Shown: in pieces, positions 44,689 to 51,024 of the stretch
Layout of the letters: every line of letters starts with the position of its first letter
Numbering within the stretch: the stretch's first letter is position 1
Source of the DNA: a virus
IMG/VR virus record: IMGVR_UViG_3300025930_000141
Coordinates: 1-64,000 of that record
Direction: 5' to 3' (one strand)
DNA: 64,000 bases
Notes under the pieces: generated by a model
Databases searched by the model: none
Seen by the model: only the letters and a program-made list of their open reading frames with translations
Told to the model about the DNA's origin: nothing
Translations under genes and position numbers: made by a program

Positions 44689-44760
44689 GACCCCTCTCGG
44701 ACTTGAACCGAGGACTCTTGGTTTAAAAGACCAGCACTCTACCAACTGAGTTAAGGGGTC
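44689..44760 (-). tRNA. tRNA-Lys(TTT)
   Basis: GACCCCT/AGGGGTC acceptor, anticodon arm TGGT-CTTTTAA-ACCA, T-loop TTCAAGT. Confidence 0.9.
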
Positions 44761-44763
44761 CTA

Positions 44764-44781
44764 GCGAGCCGGTCGGCTCGC
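44764..44781 (-). terminator. Hairpin after HNH remnant
   Basis: GCGAGCC-ggt-/CGGCTCGC inverted repeat. Confidence 0.4.
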
Positions 44782-44788
44782 GTCTTTT

Positions 44789-44908
44789 CTAAATGATGCT
44801 CGTGACATAGCAACTGCCGCCCAGATTGGCAATCCAATCATTCCGGCGACGAGTGTAACGCTCTTTCATGTAGTTATTCATTTCTACATTATAATTTGCG
44901 TATCCCAT
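44789..44908 (-). pseudogene. Truncated HNH endonuclease remnant (39 aa), at a tRNA 3' end
   Basis: ATG 1 nt after the discriminator of tRNA-Lys(CTT). MNNYMKERYTRRRNDWIANLGGSCYV strongly resembles the N-terminus of phage HNH nucleases ('R-R-R...I-x-x-L-G-G-x-C-x-x-C-G'), but the frame stops at VTSII before the second Cys and the HNH core. A decayed homing endonuclease left in the tRNA array, or a retained short peptide. Confidence 0.45.
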
Positions 44909-44910
44909 GT

Positions 44911-44982
44911 ACCCCTACCGAGGCTTGAACTCGGAACTTTCAGTTTAAGAGACTGCTACTCTACCAATTGAGTTATAGGGGC
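44911..44982 (-). tRNA. tRNA-Lys(CTT) 1
   Basis: GCCCCTA/TAGGGGT acceptor, anticodon arm CAGT-CTCTTAA-ACTG, T-arm CCGAG-TTCAAGC-CTCGG. Confidence 0.9.
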
Positions 44983-45086
44983 AAAGATTAAAGGCTTTGC
45001 AAGGTGACTTTCTGGTTTAACCGCCAGAGCACCTTGGCGGGGAACAGCCGCCTGGTCCTTGTTCAAGGGAACATATTTTGCCTAAG

Positions 45087-45170
45087 TGACCATGGTGGGG
45101 TTCGAACCCACAGTACCCATTCGGGACAGGTTAAGGGCCTGTTAGACTAGCCAATTGTCAAACACGGTCA
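45087..45170 (-). tRNA. tRNA with CTT anticodon and long variable arm
   Basis: TGACCGT/ATGGTCA acceptor, anticodon arm ACAGG-CCCTTAA-CCTGT (C33), a variable-arm hairpin CCC-gaat-GGG, T-arm GTGGG-TTCGAAC-CCCAC. By anticodon Lys, by shape class II (Leu/Ser type). Identity uncertain. Confidence 0.7.
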
Positions 45171-45173
45171 TGG

Positions 45174-45246
45174 GGTGACTAACGGGAATCGAACCCGCAT
45201 ATACTTGCACCACAAGCAAGCGCATTACCAGTCTGCCATAGCCACC
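45174..45246 (-). tRNA. tRNA-His(GTG)
   Basis: GGTGGCT/AGTCACC acceptor, anticodon arm CTTGC-TTGTGGT-GCAAG, T-arm GCGGG-TTCGATT-CCCGT. Confidence 0.9.
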
Positions 45247-45250
45247 ATGG

Positions 45251-45266
45251 CCCGCCGAAGCGGGCA
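45251..45266 (-). terminator. Hairpin terminator
   Basis: GCCCGC-ttcg-GCGGGC between the small membrane peptide and tRNA-His; a TTCG tetraloop, probably a partial attenuator since tRNAs follow. Confidence 0.5.
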
Positions 45267-45271
45267 TTTAA

Positions 45272-45343
45272 TTAGAACCTACTTGCAATAGCAAGAATGA
45301 TTACCACAATAAGGATAATCAATAGGATACCCCAAATACTCAC
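45272..45343 (-). CDS. Very small membrane peptide (23 aa)
   Basis: GTG start with GGTGGTGAGG upstream. MSIWGILLIILIVVIILAIA: one membrane helix only. Follows the promoter at 45365 directly. Could be a membrane-active toxin-like or regulatory peptide. Confidence 0.45.
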   Translation of the reverse strand: MSIWGILLIILIVVIILAIASRF

Positions 45344-45364
45344 GTACCTCACCACCTACCCTCA

Positions 45365-45393
45365 AGGGTAACAGGTGAGCGTTCAGTTGTCAA
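45365..45393 (-). promoter_or_regulatory. Sigma70-type promoter
   Basis: TTGACA, 17-nt spacer, TACCCT. Lies over the stop of the upstream gene; drives the peptide, tRNA-His and the two CTT tRNAs. Confidence 0.65.
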
Positions 45394-45529
45394 GCCGATG
45401 TTTTGGGCTTTCACAACCACAAGCATATACCCCATAAGTGTCAGACCACATGAGGTCGGGACATTTATCGTGGTCGTCGTCTAGGCAAAATACACAATGG
45501 GGCATTTCACCTTCATATAATTCATACAT
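45383..45529 (-). CDS. Cys-rich protein starting at a tRNA 3' end (48 aa)
   Basis: ATG 3 nt after the discriminator of tRNA-Arg(TCT); no Shine-Dalgarno. MYELYEGEMPHCVFCLDDDH...KCPDL...ACGCES: two Cys pairs, likely zinc. Confidence 0.55.
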   Translation of the reverse strand: MYELYEGEMPHCVFCLDDDHDKCPDLMWSDTYGVYACGCESPKHRLDN

Positions 45530-45533
45530 ACGC

Positions 45534-45605
45534 GCCCCCGGCAGGATTCGAACCCGCGACCACTAGAGTAGAAAACTAGCACTCTGTCCACTGAGTTACG
45601 AGGGC
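45534..45605 (-). tRNA. tRNA-Arg(TCT)
   Basis: GCCCTCG/CGGGGGC acceptor, anticodon arm CTAGT-TTTCTAC-TCTAG, T-arm CGGG-TTCGAAT-CCTG. Reads AGA. Confidence 0.85.
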
Positions 45606-45606
45606 A

Positions 45607-45792
45607 TTACCAGCCAGCCCACTCTGCGCCCCCCCATTTGACCCAATCAATGTTTCCAGCCATTATGTCATCAACACAAGGCTTACATGCATCATAGGGA
45701 ACGCGCTCGTTTTGTTTGTCTACCATTTCCAGTACACCGTCCGCTGGACGGGAATTGCAAATGTTACACCACTTAATTGCTCCTGGCATCAT
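45607..45792 (-). CDS. Zinc-ribbon protein (61 aa)
   Basis: WCNICNSRPADG...DACKPCVDDI: two CxxC pairs, 30 residues apart. Stop is 2 nt from tRNA-Arg(TCT) 5' end, so the mRNA and tRNA must be cotranscribed. Confidence 0.55.
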   Translation of the reverse strand: MMPGAIKWCNICNSRPADGVLEMVDKQNERVPYDACKPCVDDIMAGNIDWVKWGGAEWAGW

Positions 45793-45941
45793 TTTCTTAT
45801 TTGTCTGTATTCGACTTCTGTTACTTCTACCGCTCCCTCGGTGCCGGTGGCGAATACGTCTCGCAAGGCGTCCAGAGCGTCGTCGTCGTCAAATGCTTCA
45901 ATCTCGCACCAAACGGAAACCTTAAACTTGTACTTTTCCAT
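45789..45941 (-). CDS. Hypothetical acidic protein (50 aa), leaderless
   Basis: MEKYKFKVSVWCEIEAFDDDDALDALRDV: a beta-hairpin and helix, as in small ferredoxin-fold phage proteins. ATG 6 nt after TACAAT (45948-45953), predicting a leaderless mRNA. Confidence 0.55.
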   Translation of the reverse strand: MEKYKFKVSVWCEIEAFDDDDALDALRDVFATGTEGAVEVTEVEYRQIRK

Positions 45942-45967
45942 GCTTCAATTGTAGCATAGATTGGGTC

Positions 45968-46342
45968 TTAGAGAAGTTCTCGACGCAAATCGTGGAACTT
46001 GTCTGCGTCACCGTTGGCAATGGCGGTAAGCATGTCAATGGCCTGCTCGTTATTTGTGTCGTAAAACAACGACGACCATTCGTACCGGTCCAGACCAAGA
46101 TAATCTCCCGCAGCGTAGTCAACGGCACTGAGAACAATTTGACCTTCCTGCTGCCATTGAACCGTACCGGCTACGCACATGGTCGTGTCACACAGATTTA
46201 CCTGACCAGTGAAGTGTCGCAAATCTTCTACAGATGCGTCTTCCCAACTAACGAAATTGTTCTGGTCGTGACGCTCTGGGTACATACGAAGGTAATCGAG
46301 AGCCTGCTGGGCAACGCGCTTGGTGTTTTCTGTTACGTCCAT
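45968..46342 (-). CDS. Hypothetical phage protein, CVAGTVQ type (124 aa)
   Basis: NTKRVAQQALDYLRMYPERHDQN, then TTMCVAGTVQWQQEG, then AGDYLGLDRYEWSSLFY. The same three-part plan (helix, C-x-x-G core, small helix) appears in the gene at 38851. TAATG-coupled to the 28-aa gene upstream. Confidence 0.55.
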   Translation of the reverse strand: MDVTENTKRVAQQALDYLRMYPERHDQNNFVSWEDASVEDLRHFTGQVNLCDTTMCVAGTVQWQQEGQIVLSAVDYAAGDYLGLDRYEWSSLFYDTNNEQAIDMLTAIANGDADKFHDLRRELL

Positions 46343-46428
46343 TACTTACTCCTAGATAGGCCGAACCAACGTGGTCCGTGTTTGTAACAATACTTTTCTG
46401 GATATGCGATAAAGATGTTAATGTTCAT
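46342..46428 (-). CDS. Small protein starting at a tRNA 3' end (28 aa)
   Basis: ATG 1 nt after the discriminator of tRNA-Arg(ACG). MNINIFIAYPEKYCYKHGPRW; ends TAATG into the next gene, so it may serve mainly to deliver ribosomes to that gene. Confidence 0.45.
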   Translation of the reverse strand: MNINIFIAYPEKYCYKHGPRWFGLSRSK

Positions 46429-46430
46429 GT

Positions 46431-46502
46431 ACCCTCGACAGGATTCGAACCTGCGACCTCTTCGTCCGTAGCGAAGCGTTCTATCCACTGAACTACGAGG
46501 GC
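46431..46502 (-). tRNA. tRNA-Arg(ACG)
   Basis: GCCCTCG/CGAGGGT acceptor, anticodon arm CTTCG-CTACGGA-CGAAG, T-arm GCAGG-TTCGAAT-CCTGT. The A34 would need deamination to inosine by TadA. Confidence 0.9.
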
Positions 46503-46506
46503 ATGT

Positions 46507-46612
46507 ATTCGGATATGGTACGAAGTCGATAGGACACCAGTCCCAAATAGGCAGGAATCGAACCTGGCCTCGCTAACTTTGGCAACGATAAACGACTATC
46601 ATCGACCCGAAT
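46507..46612 (-). ncRNA. Y-RNA-like element YA with tRNA-like module
   Basis: Closing helix ATTCGGGT/ATCCGAAT; internal loop CGA on the 5' side and GTACCAT on the 3' side; second helix AGTCG/CGACT; TTTATC. Then a tRNA-like module: hairpin CGTT...AGCG and a T-arm CAGG-TTCGATT-CCTG. Ends 4 nt before tRNA-Arg(ACG). Confidence 0.6.
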
Positions 46613-46623
46613 TAAGTATTAAA

Positions 46624-46740
46624 TTAGCAGGAATGGCAAGGCCAGTTTGTGTCTACCCTGGCCTCAGATGGAGCGGCGACAGCGCCGACCAGTCCAAGTG
46701 CCATTACAGCGGCGGCAAGCGCGCCAGCAATTCTCTTCAT
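46624..46740 (-). CDS. Small secreted peptide (38 aa)
   Basis: MKRIAGALAAAVMALGLVGA with an APSEA-type cleavage site, leaving a mature peptide of about 12 residues ending WPCHSC. RBS CGGGAGG lies in the 3' end of element YG. A tiny exported peptide could act outside the cell. Confidence 0.5.
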   Translation of the reverse strand: MKRIAGALAAAVMALGLVGAVAAPSEARVDTNWPCHSC

Positions 46741-46744
46741 TGCA

Positions 46745-46868
46745 ACCTCCCGTGATAAGGTTGGGCATAATTGTAATCGGAATTTAAGTCTACTTTGCGC
46801 TTGGAGGCGCACGTGCTATTTACACCAATAGGGAAGTCCCCATAGATAACCGATATACTTCGGCCCAG
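46745..46868 (-). ncRNA. Y-RNA-like element YG (divergent)
   Basis: 5' GGCCGAAGTATATCGGTTATC and 3' CCAACCTTATCACGG match the family; the second helix ATCGG/CCGAT is kept but the closing helix is weak. Starts 1 nt after the 3' end of tRNA-Gly(TCC) and runs into the leader of the secreted peptide. Confidence 0.42.
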
Positions 46869-46869
46869 A

Positions 46870-46939
46870 GCGGGTACGGAGAATCGAACTCCGGTAATCT
46901 GATTGGAAGTCAGGAGCACTACCATTGTGCTATACCCGC
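46870..46939 (-). tRNA. tRNA-Gly(TCC)
   Basis: GCGGGTA/TACCCGC acceptor, anticodon arm CTGA-CTTCCAA-TCAG, T-arm CGGAG-TTCGATT-CTCCG. Confidence 0.9.
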
Positions 46940-46941
46940 GT

Positions 46942-47012
46942 AGCGCCACTGGGACTTGGACCCAGTTTTCTCGGGCTTCAACCGAGCGCATATCCATACA
47001 TGCTCTGACGCC
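46942..47012 (-). tRNA. tRNA-Phe(GAA)
   Basis: GGCGTCA/TGGCGCT acceptor, anticodon arm CTCGG-TTGAAGC-CCGAG, T-arm CTGGG-TCCAAGT-CCCAG. Confidence 0.85.
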
Positions 47013-47017
47013 TTGGC

Positions 47018-47054
47018 TGTACCCGGCCCCACATTTGCTCGATGAGGCCGGGTA
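47018..47054 (-). other. Leader hairpin before tRNA-Phe
   Basis: TACCCGGCC/GGCCGGGTA, 9 bp, between the promoter and the first tRNA. Possibly a 5'-leader stabiliser or RNase P anti-determinant. Confidence 0.45.
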
Positions 47055-47061
47055 CAATGCA

Positions 47062-47090
47062 ATTGTAACAGGTCAGACTGAGCGTGTCAA
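47062..47090 (-). promoter_or_regulatory. Sigma70-type promoter for Phe/Gly/YG array
   Basis: TTGACA, 17-nt spacer, TACAAT, inside the 3' end of the gene at 47073. Confidence 0.8.
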
Positions 47091-47216
47091 GTCTACGACC
47101 CACTCTTCTAACTTGCTGTCAATGTAATAAAGAACTTGGTCCTTTATCTCAAATTTACCGTCACGATGGTCGTACAGGTCGCCCTGTCTGACACCCCAAT
47201 AAACCGGGACCCTCAC
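47073..47216 (-). CDS. Hypothetical small protein (47 aa)
   Basis: GTG start overlapping the upstream stop. MRVPVYWGVRQGDLYDHRDG, a beta-rich peptide. Ends within the promoter at 47062. Confidence 0.45.
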   Translation of the reverse strand: MRVPVYWGVRQGDLYDHRDGKFEIKDQVLYYIDSKLEEWVVDLTRSV

Positions 47217-47308
47217 AAAAGTGCTCCAATTACTAGTGCACACAAGAGCAATAGCACAAACAGGAATAATCCGAAGTCTGCTAGAAACTCAATTATGTTG
47301 TCTATCAT
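47213..47308 (-). CDS. Very small membrane protein (31 aa)
   Basis: MIDNIIEFLADFGLFLFVLL: one membrane helix. ATGA-coupled to the vWA gene, so probably made in step with it. Confidence 0.5.
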   Translation of the reverse strand: MIDNIIEFLADFGLFLFVLLLLCALVIGALL

Positions 47309-48300
47309 GCCTTGATAAGCAGTCTCGTGTTTGGCATCAGGTTACGGTTAATCGAGGTTGACTGAACGAAAATGTCGTAGTCCGGGTTGTAATCGGGCTT
47401 TACCCGTACCGTGTGGCTTGGTAGGCCAATAAGGTCACGAGCATTCTGACCACCATAAGCCTTACCGGTAGACTTCTCTACTACGATAATAGACTTCTGT
47501 GGCTGAATGTTTTCAGTCTTTGTCAACTGGTAGTAACCCATACCCTTGGAGTAGGCGTAACCCAGGCGACGAACAAAGTCGTCAATGCGGGTCTTGGAGT
47601 CTACGTTGTAGAACTCATAACCATCCAAAGGCTGTAGGTTCTTAACCGTTGCCTTGTTTACCGCATCTGCGCCTGTCGAGAAGACGGCGCGCGAGCCACG
47701 TACACCGCTGGCACGGTTTGTCATGAAGTTGTCTGTGGCCGTACGGATGGTGCTGACGGCCTCAACAATTCCAGTGGCACTAGTGGTGTCCCAAATTGCT
47801 ACGGAGCCTGCATCGGCCCCCAGACGGCTCACATAGGCCTGTCCTGACCTGTCAGGCACCAGCCAACCGATGGTCCAGTTGTCTGCTGCGCGGTTTAGCA
47901 TGTTTGCCAGGTCGTGAGCGCTGTGACGCGAGCGGTTTTCCTGTCCGTCGGTTAGGACGAATGTCAGGAATGCGTGGTCACCATAAAGTTGGCTGGTCGT
48001 AGCCAAGTCCTGCTGGCTCTTGATGGTTGCGTCAATAAGGGCGGTAAGTCCTCGGACGTTGTAAAGGTCACTAATCGACGGTAGACGCATTACGTCCATA
48101 TCGAAGATTAGGCACTCTACGTTATCGTGGAACAGATATACGCTGACTCGCGTCTCTTGTTGCAATTCTTCGCTTCTCAGAGCGAGGTAACGAATCTGTT
48201 CGTCGGCTACCTGGATTAACTTGCTTCTGTGGCTCGTCATGCTGGAACTACCGTCCAGCACGAGCGCCACGTGATTAATTAGTCGTTGTGCTTTGTGCAT
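47305..48300 (-). CDS. von Willebrand factor A-domain protein (331 aa)
   Basis: LVLDGSSSMTSHRSKLIQVAD is a full MIDAS (D-x-S-x-S), with RGLTALIDAT (Thr) and VLTDGQENRS (Asp) completing it. The C-terminal 130 residues form a separate domain (VRRLGYAYSKGMGYYQLTKTE). vWA proteins bind partners through a metal; here the Ro60/TROVE gene, which has its own vWA domain, lies just upstream, with only two small membrane genes between. Same operon likely. Confidence 0.85.
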   Translation of the reverse strand: MHKAQRLINHVALVLDGSSSMTSHRSKLIQVADEQIRYLALRSEELQQETRVSVYLFHDNVECLIFDMDVMRLPSISDLYNVRGLTALIDATIKSQQDLATTSQLYGDHAFLTFVLTDGQENRSRHSAHDLANMLNRAADNWTIGWLVPDRSGQAYVSRLGADAGSVAIWDTTSATGIVEAVSTIRTATDNFMTNRASGVRGSRAVFSTGADAVNKATVKNLQPLDGYEFYNVDSKTRIDDFVRRLGYAYSKGMGYYQLTKTENIQPQKSIIVVEKSTGKAYGGQNARDLIGLPSHTVRVKPDYNPDYDIFVQSTSINRNLMPNTRLLIKA

Positions 48301-48309
48301 TAATTTCTC

Positions 48310-48396
48310 CTATGGCCCCTTCGACAAGAGGAACATTACTAGAACGAGCGCCACTGTCAGCAGATATGCGACAACAGCAATTTCCGTGCCGCTCAA
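48310..48396 (-). CDS. Very small membrane protein (28 aa)
   Basis: TTG start overlapping the upstream stop. MSGTEIAVVAYLLTVALVLVM: a single helix and a short basic tail. Confidence 0.4.
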   Translation of the reverse strand: MSGTEIAVVAYLLTVALVLVMFLLSKGP

Positions 48397-48572
48397 AACT
48401 TGAGCGCAACACCAACAATTACTGCTAGTACACACAGAATGGGGAAGAACGGAATGAAACTGGCTAGAAACAGAAACAGTAACGAACCGCCACCCGCAAC
48501 CATAAGGCCGGTGCCGACCCCTGACTTTGATGACTTCTCGACTTCATAAGAGTCTCGCTTGGTAATTGACAT
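48393..48572 (-). CDS. Small membrane protein (59 aa)
   Basis: Start MSITKRDSYEVEKSS with AGGAAAGC upstream. Polar N-terminus then one to two hydrophobic helices (LLFLFLASFIPFFPILCVLA). First gene after the promoter at 48613. Confidence 0.5.
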   Translation of the reverse strand: MSITKRDSYEVEKSSKSGVGTGLMVAGGGSLLFLFLASFIPFFPILCVLAVIVGVALKF

Positions 48573-48612
48573 TGCTTTCCTAACTATCGAAGTTGCATTG
48601 TTTTGTACACTC

Positions 48613-48652
48613 ATTATACCAGAAGAGGGGCACTTTTTTCAAGTGCCCCTCT
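48613..48652 (-). terminator. Terminator of the TROVE gene overlapping a promoter
   Basis: AGAGGGGCACTT/AAGTGCCCCTCT hairpin; its loop-side TTGAAA and the TATAAT (48613-48618) 18 nt later form a promoter for the vWA unit. Read-through and re-initiation may be balanced here. Confidence 0.6.
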
Positions 48653-48661
48653 CTGGATTTG

Positions 48662-50260
48662 TCAGACTCGACCAGCGAAGAAGTTAGCCATTACGCTAGG
48701 CGTAGATGAGTCGAAACCTACTACGTCGAGCATACCGGCGTCCTTCGGGTCTGCCACGGTGAAGCCTGTTGAGACCATACCTACAGAAACTAGGCGGGCG
48801 TTGCGGCCACGAGAGTCGCGGTACTGCTTAAGTGCGACATTTGGCTTAACGCTACCGGCCCACGTCTCGTTGTCGGTGTAAACCGCGAAAGCATCAACAT
48901 CAATACCCTTGCTCTTGGCGTAAACCATTGGCTGGGCAATGTCGGTGCCACCGAACGACAAACCGCTGACCTTACGGAGCACGGTTTCGAACGAATCGGC
49001 GTCACCGATGTTCAGGGTTACCAACGAAGTCGTGAAGGCGTTAACCACAACGTAAGGCTCGGTGCGCACGGTGACCATAGCCATGAGCGCAGCGGCCTCT
49101 CGACAGTTAAGACCAACGAGGCCAGCAGGGGCGTACATGGTCATAGAACCTGAAACGTCAAGGCTTACCATGGTTGGAACACCGGCAGGCTCGACGGTCT
49201 TGAAGGACTCATAGAATCCAGACTCAAGAGCGCCCAAAACCTTAGCGTTCATACCACGGTGCTGCTTACCGAGGATACCGCGAGCGTTGGCGTACTGGAC
49301 TGGGTGTACCCGGCCCTTTACGATACGCTCGCCGTCAGCAAGAGCAATAGCCACGTCGCCTGCGAACTTAACGTCCTTGAAAGCACCAATCTCTTCGAAC
49401 CGCTTGAGGTTACGAATGAGAGCGGTCTGACCTAGAGCGCCGTTGTAGAAAAGCGTCTTCCATACGTCAGGGTCCTTAAGGAACTGGGTAGGAATGGTTT
49501 CCCAAGGAAGAGCCTTGTACGTGTTAAGAACGCGCACAACTTCCTTGGCGCTTGTGGTGCGCTGCATGGCCTTGAAACCGTCGATAATTTCCGGCGTGTT
49601 TTCAATCTCGGCACGGTCGGCCTTGATAGGCCCGCCAAGAACAAAGTCACCAATGCTAACGTTTACGCCCTTAGGGTGAGCAAGACGGAATACGTCGCGG
49701 TGCGTCCAACCGTCGCGCTGGCGGTACTTGACTACCTGATAAGCCAACTGGTTGTCGTCCTTAGACGTGTACCAGTCTGCAAGGCTACCGCGCTTTGCGC
49801 GACCAAGGCCACCCAAGTCCTTAAGGTACTGTGCGTACTCGAAAAGGTGGGTACCGGTGCGGGCAACCTTAGGGACAAGCGCCCGAACGGCAGCCTTGTT
49901 CTCAGCGTTGTGCATGAGCAAGGCTAGCACGAAAAGGCTAGGGCTGTTCTTAGGTGCGCGGTTTTCGTCAGCGACAGCGCGGAGCGTGTCGATAACCAAC
50001 TGCTCGTCAGACTTGATAAGTGCGAGGACGAACTTAGCGTTGTCCTTGGTCAACTTACGCTCTGAGACGTAGTAGGTACCGCCGTCCGTACCAAGAATCA
50101 GGAATCGCTCAAGGCGAACCTGCGGCGTAACACCGAATACAAAACCTCCGGCGTTGTTACGTACCTCGTCGGTACGTCCAGGGGTACGCTTGTTCTGAGG
50201 CGTACCGTTGTAACGAGTGTTTGCGATTTCACCCGTTAAGTTCTTTAATGCGTTCTTCAT
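48662..50260 (-). CDS. rsr: Ro60/TROVE-domain RNA-binding protein (532 aa)
   Basis: Residues about 1-350 form the HEAT-like TROVE ring (LERFLILGTDGGTYYVSERK, SLFVLALLMHNAENKAAVRAL, FEYAQYLKDLGGLGRAKRG, YRQRDGWTHRDVFRLAHP, the last a family signature). Residues about 360-532 form a vWA domain with a MIDAS (VSLDVSGSM, SFGGTDIAQP, YTDNETW). Size and order match Ro60/Rsr. Family knowledge: Ro binds Y RNAs on its outer face and misfolded RNA ends in its ring; bacterial Rsr links to PNPase in RNA decay. Flanked by tRNA arrays that contain seven Y-RNA-like elements. Confidence 0.95.
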   Translation of the reverse strand: MKNALKNLTGEIANTRYNGTPQNKRTPGRTDEVRNNAGGFVFGVTPQVRLERFLILGTDGGTYYVSERKLTKDNAKFVLALIKSDEQLVIDTLRAVADENRAPKNSPSLFVLALLMHNAENKAAVRALVPKVARTGTHLFEYAQYLKDLGGLGRAKRGSLADWYTSKDDNQLAYQVVKYRQRDGWTHRDVFRLAHPKGVNVSIGDFVLGGPIKADRAEIENTPEIIDGFKAMQRTTSAKEVVRVLNTYKALPWETIPTQFLKDPDVWKTLFYNGALGQTALIRNLKRFEEIGAFKDVKFAGDVAIALADGERIVKGRVHPVQYANARGILGKQHRGMNAKVLGALESGFYESFKTVEPAGVPTMVSLDVSGSMTMYAPAGLVGLNCREAAALMAMVTVRTEPYVVVNAFTTSLVTLNIGDADSFETVLRKVSGLSFGGTDIAQPMVYAKSKGIDVDAFAVYTDNETWAGSVKPNVALKQYRDSRGRNARLVSVGMVSTGFTVADPKDAGMLDVVGFDSSTPSVMANFFAGRV

Positions 50261-50311
50261 TTTGTTTCCTTTCGTCCCGGTCGTTTCGGGAATGTTATAT
50301 TAACGACTGGC

Positions 50312-50397
50312 GGCTACTGTAGGATTCGAACCCACGGAAGGTTTTACCCTTCGCTTGTTTTCAAGACAAGTGCAATCGCCCACTCTGCCAAGTAGCC
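50312..50397 (-). tRNA. tRNA-Ser(TGA), class II
   Basis: GGCTACT/AGTAGCC acceptor, anticodon arm CTTGT-CTTGAAA-ACAAG, long variable arm GAAGG...CCTTC, T-loop TTCGAAT. A proper class II tRNA. Confidence 0.92.
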
Positions 50398-50401
50398 GAG
50401 T

Positions 50402-50544
50402 ATGCTGGATATAAGTGCGAAATCGGGGTTTAACGGCGGCTTTACCATTTGCCTATACCCCACATGAATTGGGTGGGGCAACAGGATTCGAACCTGCATT
50501 CACCGGCTCCAAAGGCGATAACCGATATTCAATCGACCCAGCAT
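50402..50544 (-). ncRNA. Y-RNA-like element YB with tRNA-like module
   Basis: Closing helix ATGCTGGGT/ATCCAGCAT (9 bp, one G-U); CGA internal loop; second helix ATCGG/CCGAT; TTATC. Module: hairpin TCGCC...GGTGA and a perfect T-arm GCAGG-TTCGAAT-CCTGT. 143 nt, ends 4 nt before tRNA-Ser. Confidence 0.65.
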
Positions 50545-50553
50545 TAAGTTGTG

Positions 50554-50669
50554 TACCGAATATGTTATTGCAACGGAGTTTTTACTATATAGCATACAGC
50601 ACACCGACAGGGCCGGTGTATTGGATTTGAACCAATGATTTCCGATAACCGTTAACATTCGACTCGGTA
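50554..50669 (-). ncRNA. Y-RNA-like element YC
   Basis: Closing helix TACCGAGT/ATTCGGTA; CGA loop, second helix AACGG/CCGTT, TTATC; a T-arm CATTGG-TTCAAAT-CCAATA but no anticodon arm. Starts 4 nt after tRNA-Met 2. Confidence 0.62.
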
Positions 50670-50673
50670 TAGT

Positions 50674-50746
50674 AGCGGAGACGGGATTTGAACCCGCGTT
50701 GTCAGGATTATGAGCCCTGTGTTTAACCGAACTAAACTACTCCGCG
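50674..50746 (-). tRNA. tRNA-Met(CAT) 2, possible initiator features
   Basis: Acceptor CGCGGAG/CTCCGCT with an unpaired first position (C1-T72), as in initiator tRNAs; loop CTCATAA; but the anticodon stem lacks three straight G-C pairs. T-loop TTCAAAT. Confidence 0.8.
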
Positions 50747-50749
50747 AGT

Positions 50750-50821
50750 GGGCCGTATAGGATTCGAACCTATGACTTCTTCGGTGTAAACGAAGCACTC
50801 TAACCACTGAGTTAACAGCCC
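50750..50821 (-). tRNA. tRNA-Val(TAC)
   Basis: GGGCTGT/ACGGCCC acceptor, anticodon arm CTTCG-TTTACAC-CGAAG, T-arm ATAGG-TTCGAAT-CCTAT. Confidence 0.88.
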
Positions 50822-50825
50822 ATGG

Positions 50826-50936
50826 TACCGGACATAAGGTTGAAATCGAGCGTTTTGACTGGGGACCGCCCCATGCACGAGTCGAACGTGCCCGACCTTA
50901 TATTCAGTAAGATAACCGATTTCATTCGGCCCGGTA
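50826..50936 (-). ncRNA. Y-RNA-like element YD with Phe-like anticodon hairpin
   Basis: Closing helix TACCGGGC/GTCCGGTA; CGAAT and AACCTTAT loop sides; second helix GAAATCG/CGATTTC (7 bp); TTATC; then hairpin CTTA-CTGAATA-TAAG (GAA in the anticodon position) and T-arm GCACG-TTCGACT-CGTGC. 3' end 4 nt from tRNA-Val. Confidence 0.65.
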
Positions 50937-50946
50937 TTTAGTTTTG

Positions 50947-51020
50947 AGAGGATATGTGGTCGGCATCGTGTTTATGGTTAATTGCAATATAATTAGATAA
51001 ACGATACCGTTCGACCCTCT
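50947..51020 (-). ncRNA. Y-RNA-like element YE, minimal form
   Basis: 74 nt. Closing helix AGAGGGT/ATCCTCT, CGA and GACCACAT loop sides, second helix GGTATCGT/ACGATGCC (one G-U), TTTATC, small apical hairpin TAATT/AATTA; no T-arm. Starts 4 nt after tRNA-Asp. Confidence 0.62.
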
Positions 51021-51024
51021 TTGC

